Of a DNA stretch of 64,000 nucleotides, positions 8,589-18,884 are shown piece by piece (position 1 is the stretch's first letter; the number at the start of each line of letters is the position of its first letter). Both the position numbers and the translations under genes were made by a program. Below the pieces are notes generated by a model. That model searched no databases. It saw only the letters and a program-made list of their open reading frames with translations, and was not told the DNA's origin. Source of the stretch: Yoonia maritima (GTDB taxonomy: Bacteria; Pseudomonadota; Alphaproteobacteria; Rhodobacterales; Rhodobacteraceae); assembly GCF_003003285.1 (NCBI RefSeq), contig NZ_PVTP01000005.1, positions 238,496 to 302,495 on the forward strand, in the 5' to 3' direction.

Positions 8589-10767
8589 TCAATAGACATC
8601 TTCGAGGTAGCGATTGCGGTGTTTCAGTTCAGAGACCGAAAGCCCAATTTCAGCGGCCAGAATGTCGATTTCGTTGCGGACTGCGGCGGCCATTGCTGTG
8701 CCCCCGCAAACCATGATCGTTGCGCCTGATTGCAAACGATCGATAAGACGGGTGCGGTCGCCGCGAATGAGGTCTTGAACGTAAGTACCTTGATCGCTGC
8801 GCGACCACGCCGGACCAAAGGTTTCGAGGCGTCCGGCCTGCAGCCAATCATTAATGTCAGCTGCATAAAGCGCGTCCTTTTGCGGGTGTCGCCCCCCCAA
8901 TACAAATCAACGCTGCGGCGCGGCTCGTTGTGCCGGATCATGCCGGTAAACGGTGCGATCCCCGTGCCAGCCCCAATCAAAACAACCGGGCGACGGCGTG
9001 GTAACTGGAACCTTTCATTGCGCGTAATCGAAACTTCGATCTCATCACCGTTCTCGAGATCGCAAAGCCAACCAGAGCACTCTCCCCCCTCAATACGCCG
9101 CACGACAATCTCAAGAAAGCCATCAGCGTGGGAACTCGATCCTAGCGAATACAGCCTAGGCACTGTGCTGTTGGGTGGATAAATTTCGACTAAGTCGCCC
9201 GGCCGATGTGCGGGCAGCTTTTTCGCTTTAAACCGAAGCACGGCGGTTGTAGCGCCGACAGACGCACCAAATATTTCACGACGTACAAGGTGCAGCGTCT
9301 GGGTTTTTGAGCGCTTTGGATCGTAATGTACGTCCAATTGCACACCAACCTCGTCAGACAACTTTCCGCACCAATCCCGAAATGATTGCGCAGATTGCTT
9401 ATCGATATCGAACACAGGCATGAAAGGGTTGCCCAGTTTGGCCGTAAGAGCAGCGTCAGCGCGATGTGCATAACCGCAGAAATCCGGAAACGCTTTGTCG
9501 CCAAATGCAAGCGTCGCGTGTGCCGCGCCATTGCTACGGAACCGAGCCAAAGCGTTCAAAAACCGACTAGCGGATTTGGGTACATCACCATCCCCGTATG
9601 TCGACGCTAGGATCAACAAGTATTCAGCCGTTGGCAATTCACGGCGCAATTCGTTCATCGCCCCAAGCCGAACCGGCCAACCATGGGCATGGAACGCAGC
9701 ATGCAGTGCCTTGCCAAAGCCCCAAGTTGCATTGCCTTCTGAACCGACCAAGATCACCACTTTGGCCGCTCCAATAGATGCATTGTTTTGAATGCGACCT
9801 CGCCCTTGCGATCTGTTGCGCCACCACACCATGATGCCCGTCACCGCGAAGAATGGCACACCCAAGGACGAGATGAACAACACAATTGCCCAAGGCCAAA
9901 TCCCTTCAGCGGTGTGAAGTAAGGTGATATATCCCATAATTAGACCCGAAACAGGAAGCGGATCACGCGACAGTTCATCGCCAGCAAACTGGTCAACAAA
10001 GATGTAGGCCGTGTCTGTTTTAACAGCCCAAACATCGAACCAGTCGTCAGGAATTGGGAATACGACTTCGTCAACATCAGCTAAAGCAAGTGACTGAAGT
10101 CCGTGCAAATCCCACGGTGCAACGGCATCTAGTTCCTCGATACTCTCGGGATATGCAGGTGCGCGCCCAGATCCAGCAGGAACAATATCAAACGTGACCG
10201 CCGACAACCAAAGGGCAGTCACTGCAGTGATCAGCAGCGGCACGAATAACACTCGCCCACAAATGGAATGCAACGCGTCGGCTCCGCGCCCTTGGATAGG
10301 CGTAAGCATCTGGCGCAAACCACCCATTCGTCGCAGGAATAACGCAAAACCTGTGATGGTCAAAAACGTCATCGCCAGAGCCCCGATTGCGGACAAAATT
10401 CGCCCGTTTTCGCCCAATGTGAATGACCGATGCAGATCACGCATAAACGCATAAATCGCAGGCTCTTTGCGCTCCGGCAGAAACATTCCGGTGGCGGGAT
10501 CGACAAAGCGTTCCTGCCGCCGGTTATTTTGCGCAAAGGCCAGCTTATACTGCCCCGAAGAGCCGCGCTTTATGCGTTCACCGTCGATTTCAGGATTTGC
10601 TTCTGCCACATTGCGCAACATGTCCGCGACAGAAAGGTTTACTGCCCACCGTCAGATATAACACGATCATAGACAGGCTGTGTCGCCAATATGGTACCGC
10701 TGATTGACAGCACCATTACCAACAACGACAGGGTCAGCCCAATGACCGAATGCACGCTACGCCACAT
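8589..10767 (-). pseudogene. PepSY-flavodoxin-NADPH reductase membrane protein, broken by two frameshifts
   Basis: The frame starts at 10767 (MWRSVHS..) with the first membrane helix of a PepSY_TM protein, hits a stop at 10639-10641, and resumes in another frame just beyond. The long middle part (10621 to about 8900) has membrane helices, then a flavodoxin-like domain ('ILVGSEGNATWGFG') and FAD/NADPH-binding reductase motifs ('RLYSLGSSSHADG', 'VLIGAGTGIAPFTGMI'). At a C7 run (8892-8898) the frame changes again, and the reductase C-terminus ('YVQDLI', 'MVCGGTAMAAAVR', ending 'YLEDVY') continues to 8589. An indel near CCC at 10645-10647 and another in C7 restore one protein of about 720 residues. 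It is either a recent pseudogene or the result of base-call errors. The intact protein would pass electrons from NADPH across the membrane. Confidence 0.75.
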
Positions 10768-10773
10768 AGGCGC

Positions 10774-11303
10774 TTAGTCCCACTTGTAACGAAGATACCG
10801 CACATAACCGGTGCCCGGAATTTTGTCGCCTTGCACTTCGGATGTTAGCGCAACTTCGACATCGGTCGGATGATTTTGCTGATCTTCCACTGATGTGTCA
10901 ACGCGCACAGAATACCCTGCATCTAAGACCTCAGATTCTAGGTCGACACGGATAACTGTCCTGTCGCCGGGTGCCGTTGACGCGCCTGTAACAGCCAGCA
11001 AGTTTTCTTGAGCACGGCCAACATATTTCCACCAACGCGGTTGGTCAGGGTACCAACGTTCTTCGTCGCCAGACACCCATAACGTCCGTACGAAGCGATT
11101 GCTTGGATCCACCAGATAGAGCGAAAAAATACGCAGAATCGCCTTCGTAGTCGTTCAACTGAACAAGAAATGTCGCTTCGTCTGCCGCTGCTTGGCCTGC
11201 CGAGAAAAATGAACCAAGCGCCAACGCGGTTGAAGTACCTTTGAGAAAAGTAAGCAGGCCACGCGATAGGACGGCCTGCCGATGCGGCAGCCGCTAAAAT
11301 CAT
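10774..11303 (-). pseudogene. DUF2271-family periplasmic protein, frameshifted
   Basis: The C-terminal 112 residues, open from 11112, match the DUF2271 family that accompanies PepSY and ApbE genes. The preceding sequence in the -1 neighbour frame reads as the end of a signal peptide and mature start ('ALALGSFFSAGQAAADEAT', then 'LVQLNDYEGDSAYF'), which joins the rest only if one base is removed from the A6 run at 11124-11129. The N-terminal start is not resolved: the ATG at 11303 lies in a third frame, so a second indel is likely. A 'TGAST' motif (10975-10989) resembles ApbE flavinylation sites. The stop is 6 bases before the PepSY gene, so they form one operon. Confidence 0.6.
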
Positions 11304-11460
11304 GAGTACGCAAAATCGTCTCCAATCATGTGTTTTGGGATTGGCTCGAAGACGATGCGCCGTTGCATTCTCTAGCTGCGCGGCAGCTAGTTGACTATTT
11401 TTCTCAGGTAAAGGCGCTTTCCACAAAACACTTAAACCTCATGTGGCGTATCGCCGGTTT

Positions 11461-13161
11461 TTAGCCAAGCATCGCGAAATAGGCGGCCTGTCGTGCGACG
11501 AGTTCGTCGTGGGTCCCTATTTCGACGATTTTGCCAGCGTCGATGACCACAATTCTGTCAGCATGGCGGATTGTGTCTAGCCGGTGCGCGATGATCAGCG
11601 TTGTTCGTCCGACGGCAAGCCTTGCGAGTTCAGCCTGTACTTCGCGTTCCGTGCTGCGGTCGAGCGCTGAGGTGGCTTCGTCGAGCAGAAGCACGGGTGG
11701 ATTCCGCAGGAAGACGCGCGCGATTGCGACCCGCTGGCGTTGACCGCCAGACAGCATCACGCCGCGTTCGCCGACGATGGTGTCCAACCTTTCGGGCAGG
11801 GTTTCGATTAGCGGTTCGAGCCGGGCTTGTTTCACGGCCTCGCGGATTTCTGCGTCGGTCGCGTCTAGCCGCCCGTAGGCGATGTTGTCGCGTAATGTGC
11901 CGCCGAACAGAAACACGTCTTGGGACACGAGGCCGACCTGTTTGCGCAGGGAATCTAGCGTCATTTTCTGAAGCGGCACCCCGTCGATCCGGATTTCGCC
12001 GCCGGTTGGGTCGTAAAAACGTGGGATCAGCGCCATGAGAGAGGTTTTCCCAGCCCCAGATGGCCCAACAAAGGCGACGGTTTCGCCGGGCTTCACATCT
12101 AGTGAAATGCCATGCAGCACACCGCGGGCACCGTCATAGCTGAGCTCTACGTTGTCGAATGTGATTTCGCCGCCAAGGGCTGGGGCGGGTGTTGCGTCTG
12201 CTGCGTCGGTAATGTCGGGCTTTTGCGAAAGCAGGTCCAAATAGCTGCGGAATCCGGCGATCCCGCGTGGGTAGGTTTCGACCACGGCGGCGATTTTTTC
12301 CAGTGGGCGGAAAAACACGCCAACCAGCAGCAAGAATGCGACATAACCCCCGGCAGACAGCCCGCCCTGAAACACGTAGCCAGCGCCAGCGACCATCACG
12401 ACGACTTGCACCGCGCGCAGCCCCATATAGTGCAGCGCGGTGAGGGCGGCGATGATCCGGTATGCCTCTAGCTTGGTTTTGCGGTAGCGCTGGTTGTCGC
12501 TGTCGAACAGGTCGCGTTCATGGTTTTCGTTGGTAAAGGCTTGGACAACACGGATGCCGCCGATGCTTTCTTCGAGCCGAACATTAAACGCGCCGACCCG
12601 GCCATAGATGGCCTGCCATGTGCGTGTCATCCGTCCGCCATAGACGGCAAGAAGCCAGACCATCACCGGAACAATCGTGAGCGTGATAAACGCAAGTGGG
12701 GGATGCAGGTACAGCATCAGTGCGAATGCCCCGATGAATGTCATCAGCGCGATCAGCACATCTTCGGGGCCGTGGTGGGCGACTTCGCCGATTTCTTCGA
12801 GATCGCGGGTGACACGTGATACCAGTTTGCCTGTTTCATTGCGGTCAAACCATGTCCAGCTAAGCCGCGTAATATGCGCAAAGGCGCGGGCGCGCATTTC
12901 GGTTTCGATATTGATCCCAAGCGTGTGACCCCAATAGATCACCACTGCCATCAGCCCGGTATTCACCAGATAGACGGCAACCAGCCCAAAGGCGGCCAAT
13001 ACCGTCATGGCCCAATCACCTGCCGGCAGCAGTTGGTCGATAAACGCCGCAATGGCGAGCGGAAACACCAGTTCTAGAAGTCCCGATAAGATGGCACAGG
13101 AAAGATCCAGCCACAGAAGTTTCTTGTGTGGCCGGTAGTAGGCGAAGAATTTGCGGAGCAT
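11461..13161 (-). CDS. ABC exporter (fused membrane and ATPase domains)
   Basis: A half-size exporter of 566 residues: six membrane helices in residues 1-310, then an ATPase with Walker A 'GPSGAGKTS', signature 'LSGGQRQRVAIAR' and Walker B 'VLLLDEATSALD'. It belongs to the MsbA/IrtAB-like class and would work as a homodimer. The cargo is not visible. It follows the FhuC-like gene by 21 bases at the distal end of a siderophore uptake operon, so it may handle a siderophore, its iron-free form or another metallophore; this is inference. Confidence 0.8.
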   Translation of the reverse strand: MLRKFFAYYRPHKKLLWLDLSCAILSGLLELVFPLAIAAFIDQLLPAGDWAMTVLAAFGLVAVYLVNTGLMAVVIYWGHTLGINIETEMRARAFAHITRLSWTWFDRNETGKLVSRVTRDLEEIGEVAHHGPEDVLIALMTFIGAFALMLYLHPPLAFITLTIVPVMVWLLAVYGGRMTRTWQAIYGRVGAFNVRLEESIGGIRVVQAFTNENHERDLFDSDNQRYRKTKLEAYRIIAALTALHYMGLRAVQVVVMVAGAGYVFQGGLSAGGYVAFLLLVGVFFRPLEKIAAVVETYPRGIAGFRSYLDLLSQKPDITDAADATPAPALGGEITFDNVELSYDGARGVLHGISLDVKPGETVAFVGPSGAGKTSLMALIPRFYDPTGGEIRIDGVPLQKMTLDSLRKQVGLVSQDVFLFGGTLRDNIAYGRLDATDAEIREAVKQARLEPLIETLPERLDTIVGERGVMLSGGQRQRVAIARVFLRNPPVLLLDEATSALDRSTEREVQAELARLAVGRTTLIIAHRLDTIRHADRIVVIDAGKIVEIGTHDELVARQAAYFAMLG

Positions 13162-13182
13162 TTGGCTGCGTGACCTTCGAGG

Positions 13183-13956
13183 TTAGTTGGGGTGTGCGAT
13201 TGGGGTGCCGTCGGCGCGGGAAAGCACCTCCATATTGGCACCATAGATGGATTGCAGTTCGGTTGGGTTCATGAGGTCAGTTGGGGTCCCTTGCATGGCG
13301 ACCGTCCCGCCGCGTAGCGCGACGATGTGATCGCAGAACCGTGCTGCCATATTAAGATCGTGTAACACGACGATGATGCTGCGCCCGCTGTCGTGGCTAA
13401 GTTTGTGCACGAGGTTCAGAACTTCGACCTGATGCACGATATCCAGCGCCGAGATCGGTTCATCCAGCAGCAGGCAATCGGCCTCTTGCGCGATCAGCAT
13501 GGCAAGCCATGCGCGCTGCGCCTCGCCCCCCGAAAGCGTATCAACTCGCCGATCAGCAAGCCCATCCAACCCGCAGGCGGTGACAGCTGCATCGATGGCG
13601 TTTTGGTCTTCGGGGCCGGGTCGGCCAAGCGGCCCGTGCCATGGATACCGCCCGAGTGCCGCGAGTTCGCGTACCAGCAAACCTTCGGCCGTGGGCAGGT
13701 GTTGCGGCAGATACGCCAGTCGCCGTGCCAGTTTGCGTGCATTCCAGTCGGGCAGTGATTGACCGTGAAAGGCGATGGTGCCGGATGTGGGTGTGATCTG
13801 CCGTGCTAGCAGTTTTAGCAGTGTCGACTTGCCAGACCCATTATGCCCGATCAGCCCGGTTACCTTGCCCGCAGGCACTGACAGTTTCACATCGTCCAGC
13901 AACGTGCGTCCCGGCACAGTGAAGGTCAGGTTTTGAATGTCATAAAGTGTGGTCAT
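13183..13956 (-). CDS. fhuC: Iron-siderophore ABC transporter ATP-binding protein
   Basis: An ATPase of 257 residues in the FhuC/FecE group, with Walker A 'GHNGSGKST', signature 'LSGGEAQRAWLAM' and Walker B 'CLLLDEPISALD'. It powers import of ferric siderophore through the FhuB-like permease; its start overlaps the permease stop by 4 bases. The neighbours (fused permease, Tat-type binding protein, receptor) point to a hydroxamate-type siderophore. The symbol is by analogy with E. coli. Confidence 0.83.
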   Translation of the reverse strand: MTTLYDIQNLTFTVPGRTLLDDVKLSVPAGKVTGLIGHNGSGKSTLLKLLARQITPTSGTIAFHGQSLPDWNARKLARRLAYLPQHLPTAEGLLVRELAALGRYPWHGPLGRPGPEDQNAIDAAVTACGLDGLADRRVDTLSGGEAQRAWLAMLIAQEADCLLLDEPISALDIVHQVEVLNLVHKLSHDSGRSIIVVLHDLNMAARFCDHIVALRGGTVAMQGTPTDLMNPTELQSIYGANMEVLSRADGTPIAHPN

Positions 13957-15908
13957 GCGGGTCTCCGCAGTAATAGCCGGATCAGCCAGGGTGCGCCCAA
14001 AAGCGACGCAAACAGGCCAAGTGGCAGGTCATAAGGAAAGCTTGCCATACGTGCGCCGAAATCGGCGGCAAGCATAAGCAATACGCCGATAAGCATACTG
14101 CCAAGCAAGTGATCAGTTGCGCGGGCAAATCCCAGATGCCGCGCCAGATGTGGTGCCATCAGCCCAACAAAGCTAAGTGGCCCAACAAGGATCGTGGCGG
14201 CCCCTGTCGCCAACCCCGCCAGCAGGACCATGGCAACCGTCGCCAACCGTACTGGAATGCCAAGCGCGCGCGCGACCTCTGGCCCCAGTGGGAGGATCGC
14301 CAACCAGCGTCCCAAGAAGAGCGCGGCGATGGTTAGCCCGATCAGCAATGCAGCCAATGCGCCCGCCCCAGTACCAGTGAGTGCCGATGCGGACCCAGAC
14401 AGCCAAGCGAGAATGGCAAAGCTTTTCATTGTGCCTGCGGCCATCAAAAGTGACAGCACCGATGCCGCAAGCGATGACACGGCCACACCTGCCAGCAACA
14501 GCCGCTCTGGTCGTGCGTTCCGGCCCAACACACACAGCGTGATTAGGGCGAGCGCCAATGCCCCGCCGACCGTTGCCCCTAGCGTTAGCTGCAATGCAGT
14601 TGGTGCCGCCGTTAGGAACAACAACCCTGCATATCCCATTGCCGCCCCGCCAGAGACGCCCAAGACTTCGGGCGAGGCAAGAGGGTTCGCCGTAAGCCGC
14701 TGAAGGATTGCGCCTGAAAGGGCGAGCAGCCCACCAGCGCTTGCCGCGCCAATCAGACGCGGTAGCCGATTGGGCAGGAACAGGGCAAGGCTTTCGCGGT
14801 CAAGTAAGGCCCAGCCATCAGGCAGGCGACCGACCATCACAAGGATCGCAAGTAAGACGATTGAAAAGACGGCCAACACCCATAGCATCAGGGCAGGGCG
14901 TTGGCGCCTTGGCAATGCGTCTGAATGCGCAGGGGGCGGTGTTGCGCGAAGGCGCGGCAGAAGCCACAGCAATAGGGGCCCGCCGATCAAACCTGTTACA
15001 GCGCCAGTTGGGAACATTTCGCCGCCAGCGCCAGCGATGGTCAGCACAAGCCCATCACAGACTGACAGTAACAGCGCGCCTGCGATGGGTGCCATCCAAA
15101 GCACCTGCGCCGGTTTGCGTGCGCCCAATGCGCGGGCGATTGCGGGGGCTGCAAGTCCAACAAAGGCGACTAGTCCAACAGTTGCCGATACGCTTGCCGC
15201 CAGTCCACATGCCAAAAGCACCGCTAAACCACGCACCCACGCGACGTTCAGCCCAAGCGACCGCGCCGTTTCTGCCGCTAGTCCCAAAACGCTAAGCGGG
15301 CGTGCCAAAAGCGCGGCGCCGATGCCGCCAACGAACAGGGCCGCAATCAATGTGAGCGTTGGTCCCCAGCCTGTTTGCACCAATGAACCGCCATTCCAAA
15401 CGACCAGTGAGAACAGATATTGCCCCTGCGCCAGCGTTAATGCCGCCGCAAACGATGACGCGAACAACGCGACAAGCATGCCGGCGATCACCATTGTCAC
15501 AGGGTGGAATGCGCGTGCGGCCCCGATGCCCATCACAATAGCCAGCGCTGCCATCGCGCCGAACATGGCGATTGGCCAACGCCCCCATGCCAACCACTCG
15601 GGGGCCAAAACAGTCACGGCGACCAGTGCCAGTTGCGCCCCGGCGGAAATGCCCAGTGTTGACGGATCGGCGATAGGGTTGCGCAGGACAATCTGCAGCA
15701 AAGCACCCGAAAGCCCAAGCAATGCGCCGACAAGCAATGCGATAATCCCGCGCGGCATGTGACCATAGGCCAGTAGGATGTGTTCAAAGCTAAGGCTTGC
15801 TGCGTGAAACGGCGGCAGCGGCCATCCACCCGTTACCCAAGGCTGCGCCGCAGCGAGCCAAAGCCCAACCGCAAGAAGAAACGAAAGTGGCAGTATAGCG
15901 ATCTTCAT
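13953..15908 (-). CDS. fhuB: Iron-hydroxamate ABC transporter permease, fused double-length
   Basis: This 651-residue protein holds two tandem FecCD/BtuC-type permease domains (about 1-330 and 340-650), each with a 'NPLA(D/S)P..LGVS/LGIS.GA' loop ('NPIADPSTLGISAGA' and 'NPLASPEVLGVSGGA'). Such fusion is the mark of FhuB. It forms the inner-membrane path for ferric hydroxamates. The start at 15908 overlaps the binding-protein stop (ATGA), and an upstream extension in the same frame lies inside that gene. Long plus-strand open frames across this GC-rich gene are shadows. Confidence 0.87.
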   Translation of the reverse strand: MKIAILPLSFLLAVGLWLAAAQPWVTGGWPLPPFHAASLSFEHILLAYGHMPRGIIALLVGALLGLSGALLQIVLRNPIADPSTLGISAGAQLALVAVTVLAPEWLAWGRWPIAMFGAMAALAIVMGIGAARAFHPVTMVIAGMLVALFASSFAAALTLAQGQYLFSLVVWNGGSLVQTGWGPTLTLIAALFVGGIGAALLARPLSVLGLAAETARSLGLNVAWVRGLAVLLACGLAASVSATVGLVAFVGLAAPAIARALGARKPAQVLWMAPIAGALLLSVCDGLVLTIAGAGGEMFPTGAVTGLIGGPLLLWLLPRLRATPPPAHSDALPRRQRPALMLWVLAVFSIVLLAILVMVGRLPDGWALLDRESLALFLPNRLPRLIGAASAGGLLALSGAILQRLTANPLASPEVLGVSGGAAMGYAGLLFLTAAPTALQLTLGATVGGALALALITLCVLGRNARPERLLLAGVAVSSLAASVLSLLMAAGTMKSFAILAWLSGSASALTGTGAGALAALLIGLTIAALFLGRWLAILPLGPEVARALGIPVRLATVAMVLLAGLATGAATILVGPLSFVGLMAPHLARHLGFARATDHLLGSMLIGVLLMLAADFGARMASFPYDLPLGLFASLLGAPWLIRLLLRRPA

Positions 15909-16786
15909 CCGGCGTGCCCTTGGGTTAAGGCGTTGGTCAACAACCGCGCAAACCGCAGCCCGGCGGGAAGCCCCCCAAATGGGTTGATGTTGCCGATTGT
16001 GGCAAAACGGCCTTGGGCGACTGGCTCTAGCCGGTTCCAAAGCACAGAATTGCGTAGGCCTTGTTCGGCGACGGCAGGAATGCCGGATACAGCGATGATG
16101 CGGGCGTCAGGCTTTGGTGCAAGCCGTTCAAGCGGGACCGGCGCGGCAAAGGAGTATTCGGTGCTGCCATCCCACGCATTGGTTAGACCCAACAGGGATA
16201 AGACGGCGCCAAACATGCTATCTGCGCCGAACGCGCGGAAATGCCGAGGGTCGCCGATTTGGGTGATGTAAACGGGACGGTCACGAAATGGCGCAAGCGT
16301 TTCGCGCATTTGGGCCAGTTCAGCCAGTGCAGCGGCTTCGACCTGATTTGCAGTTTCAGGGATACCAAGCTGCCCGGCCAAGCCGTGCAATGCCTCGATG
16401 GATTTTTGCCACGGGTCTTTGTCGGCGAAATAGAAGGTCTGGCTGAACACAGGCGCAATCGCGGAAAGGCGCGGCTCAATATAGCCGTACCATGGCGACG
16501 AAAGGATCAGGGTAGGGCGCGTTAATTGCAAAAGTTCGAAATTTGGTGCGCTGCGTAGCCCCAGATCAACAACCGATTGCGGAAGGTCGGGGGTCACGGC
16601 ATCTGCGCGAAATCGGATCAGTTCGCAGGCGGCGACGGGAACAATGCCAAGCGCCATAGCGGTTTCAAGCATGGCCCAATCAATTGCCGCAACCCGAGGC
16701 GTATCCGCCCGCGCAGGAAGCGCGAGCGACGCAAGAGCGCCGCACATAAATGCGCGGCGCCCAAAGATGTTAGAAGCGTTTACCAC
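15905..16786 (-). CDS. fhuD: Iron-siderophore periplasmic binding protein (FhuD-like)
   Basis: A 293-residue binding protein of the type III (TroA/FhuD) fold. The N-terminus 'GRRAFMCGALASLALPARA' is a twin-arginine-like signal, as FhuD proteins of this group often have. It would deliver ferric hydroxamate from the receptor to the FhuB-like permease. A GTG start at 16786 was chosen: it overlaps the receptor's last codons and gives the signal peptide at the right distance; the frame is open further upstream only inside the receptor gene. The stop overlaps the permease start. Confidence 0.82.
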   Translation of the reverse strand: MVNASNIFGRRAFMCGALASLALPARADTPRVAAIDWAMLETAMALGIVPVAACELIRFRADAVTPDLPQSVVDLGLRSAPNFELLQLTRPTLILSSPWYGYIEPRLSAIAPVFSQTFYFADKDPWQKSIEALHGLAGQLGIPETANQVEAAALAELAQMRETLAPFRDRPVYITQIGDPRHFRAFGADSMFGAVLSLLGLTNAWDGSTEYSFAAPVPLERLAPKPDARIIAVSGIPAVAEQGLRNSVLWNRLEPVAQGRFATIGNINPFGGLPAGLRFARLLTNALTQGHAG

Positions 16787-18864
16787 TTGTAAGACATACG
16801 CGCCTGAACGGTGCGGCCGTCGCCATAGTAGCAACCAAACCCGCCACAGTTGGCGACATATGCGACGTCAGTCAGGTTGGTGACGTTCAGCGATACTGCG
16901 ATGTCTTCGGTCACGTCATAGCTTGTCTGAAGATCAAGCAATGTGACGTCTTCCATTTCGTATGCGTTTGCTGTGTCGCCGAAACGTGTGCCGATGTAGC
17001 GAACACCACCACCAACGCGCAGCCCTTCGAGAGCGCTGTCGTTGCCAAAGCCATAGTTGGCCCAAAGGCTTGCGTTATGTGTGGGCGCGTTTGCCATTTC
17101 ATTGCCGACGTTGCTACCCTTGGTCTGTTCAGTTTCGTTCCAAGTGTACTGTCCACGAATGTTCCAGCCGTTGTCCAGATCGACAGAACCTTCCAGCTCT
17201 AGACCTTTGGACGTGACTTCGCCGATTTGACGGGTGCCTGATATGCCGCCTTCGGTAACAGTTGCCGACAGGTTGCTTTGGGTCAGGTCATAAACCGCTG
17301 CTGAGAAGAAGCCATTAAAGGTAGTTGGCTCCCACTTGACTCCCACTTCCCACTGTTTGCCTTCAGTTGGCTTCAGTGCGTTAGCGTCGATATCGCTGCC
17401 GACCTCTGGATCAAACGAGGTCGCATAGCTGGCATATGGTGCAACGCCATTTTCGAACACATATGATACGCCTGCGCGGCCAGTGGTCGCTGTGTCTTTT
17501 TGCTCGCTTGTGCCAGTTTGTTCTGCCCAATCGTGACGCAATGCAAGCGAACCGCGCCAGTTGCCTACAGAGACTTCATCCTGAGCATAGACACCGACCT
17601 GATCAAGCACCGAGTCCTTTGTTGACGCGTACCAAGGCGCGGTTAAGTTCGCACCGTCATATTCAGGATTGGAGTAGCTGATATCGTCGGCATATAAAAA
17701 TGCCACGATTTCTTTGGCATCATAATGACGAACATCCAACCCAAAGAGCAGATCATGTACTGTGTTCCCTGCCCAAACCGAGCCACGAAGCCGAACATCT
17801 AGGTTATCAGTGACACTTTCTTCGTCTTGAGTACTGCCACCACGGCTAATTGTATCACCATCCGTGCCAAGACCCGTCACGTAAAAGCCAGTGTAGTCCC
17901 AGCTAAAACGCTGATGTCGATAGCCGGCTTCCAGCGACCAATCTTCGTTCAGATCATGACTAAGCTCGAACCCAAGGTTCACCGTTTCACGATCGCTGTT
18001 ATCGTCTGTTGGGTCACCAGCATAGAAGCTACGCAAGTCTTCGTCGTCAACTTGACCAATCAAGCCGTGTGGAACACCTGCCGGGGTGAGTGGGTTGTCT
18101 TTCTGATAAGAGCCGAGAAACTGCAATGTTGTTGCGTCTGAAATGTCCCAGCGTGTCGCTACACCCAGATAGCCACGCTGGCTTGAGAGCTCTTCGACGT
18201 CTTCTTCGCTATCGCGTGCAACCGCCGTAAAGCGTGCCGCAAAATTATCAGAGTAGGTGTGGTTCCAGTCCACAAAGCCCTCTGTGGCAGTTGGATCACC
18301 AACACCGACACCAGCTTCGCCAAAGTCAACAAACTGCGCGCGTTTTTGTACTTGGTTGATGACACCACCAGGGATGCCTGCACCGTAAAGAACCGATGAC
18401 GGACCTTTCAGAACTTCGACGCGCTCAAGTGAATAAATTTCAAATGATGGCGCACCAAAACTACGCAGAATGCGTAACCCGTTGAGGTATTGCGCACCAG
18501 ATCCGTTGAAGCCGCGGATGGTGGGGCTGTCGAAACGTGGGTCGGTGCCGAAAGGCTGTGCTGTCAGGCCGGCTGTGTAGCCAAGCGTATCGCCTAATGT
18601 TGTCGCCCCTTGGTCTTCGATCTGTTCCCCAGTAATTACAGAAACAGATTGCTGTGTCTCAAGGATGGGCGTGCCTGTTTTGGTCGCAGTTTGTGCGTTC
18701 GTGGCGACATAGCCCGCAACAGGGTCAGATGGATCAATCTCTCCTTCAAGTTGGATCGAGCCAAGATCGAAAAGATCCGCCGTTGATTGGGCGTGAGCAG
18801 CGGATGATGAAAGCGCAAAGATGCTGGCGCTGGCCAGCAAAGTAAGCCGAGATGTAAGGGTCAT
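16780..18864 (-). CDS. TonB-dependent siderophore receptor (FhuA/FoxA-like)
   Basis: A 694-residue outer-membrane receptor. A signal peptide ends near 'SSAAHAQ', followed by a plug domain (about 50-170: 'TQQSVSVITGEQIEDQGA', 'TIRGF', 'RVEVLKGPSSVLYG', 'PGGVINQV') and a beta-barrel ending in aromatic Trp ('MSYKW'). 'CGGFGCYYGDGR' near the end is typical of hydroxamate/ferrichrome-type receptors. It brings ferric siderophore across the outer membrane using the TonB system, most likely the one encoded at 46.0-48.3 kb. It is the first gene of the uptake operon, 46 bases after the AraC regulator, with a perfect inverted repeat between them. Confidence 0.9.
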   Translation of the reverse strand: MTLTSRLTLLASASIFALSSSAAHAQSTADLFDLGSIQLEGEIDPSDPVAGYVATNAQTATKTGTPILETQQSVSVITGEQIEDQGATTLGDTLGYTAGLTAQPFGTDPRFDSPTIRGFNGSGAQYLNGLRILRSFGAPSFEIYSLERVEVLKGPSSVLYGAGIPGGVINQVQKRAQFVDFGEAGVGVGDPTATEGFVDWNHTYSDNFAARFTAVARDSEEDVEELSSQRGYLGVATRWDISDATTLQFLGSYQKDNPLTPAGVPHGLIGQVDDEDLRSFYAGDPTDDNSDRETVNLGFELSHDLNEDWSLEAGYRHQRFSWDYTGFYVTGLGTDGDTISRGGSTQDEESVTDNLDVRLRGSVWAGNTVHDLLFGLDVRHYDAKEIVAFLYADDISYSNPEYDGANLTAPWYASTKDSVLDQVGVYAQDEVSVGNWRGSLALRHDWAEQTGTSEQKDTATTGRAGVSYVFENGVAPYASYATSFDPEVGSDIDANALKPTEGKQWEVGVKWEPTTFNGFFSAAVYDLTQSNLSATVTEGGISGTRQIGEVTSKGLELEGSVDLDNGWNIRGQYTWNETEQTKGSNVGNEMANAPTHNASLWANYGFGNDSALEGLRVGGGVRYIGTRFGDTANAYEMEDVTLLDLQTSYDVTEDIAVSLNVTNLTDVAYVANCGGFGCYYGDGRTVQARMSYKW

Positions 18865-18884
18865 GTGCGTGTCCGAGGTAATTT

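Noticed and set aside
11304..11426. Upstream part of an open frame from 11426 reading into the DUF2271 gene
   Set aside because: Its sequence does not match a signal peptide or a DUF2271 start. It is probably a chance frame next to the frameshifted gene.
14194..15762. Long plus-strand open frames across the FhuB-like gene
   Set aside because: They are shadows in a GC-rich membrane-protein gene, with no start signals and Pro/Ala/Thr-rich nonsense composition, while the minus frame has clear permease motifs.
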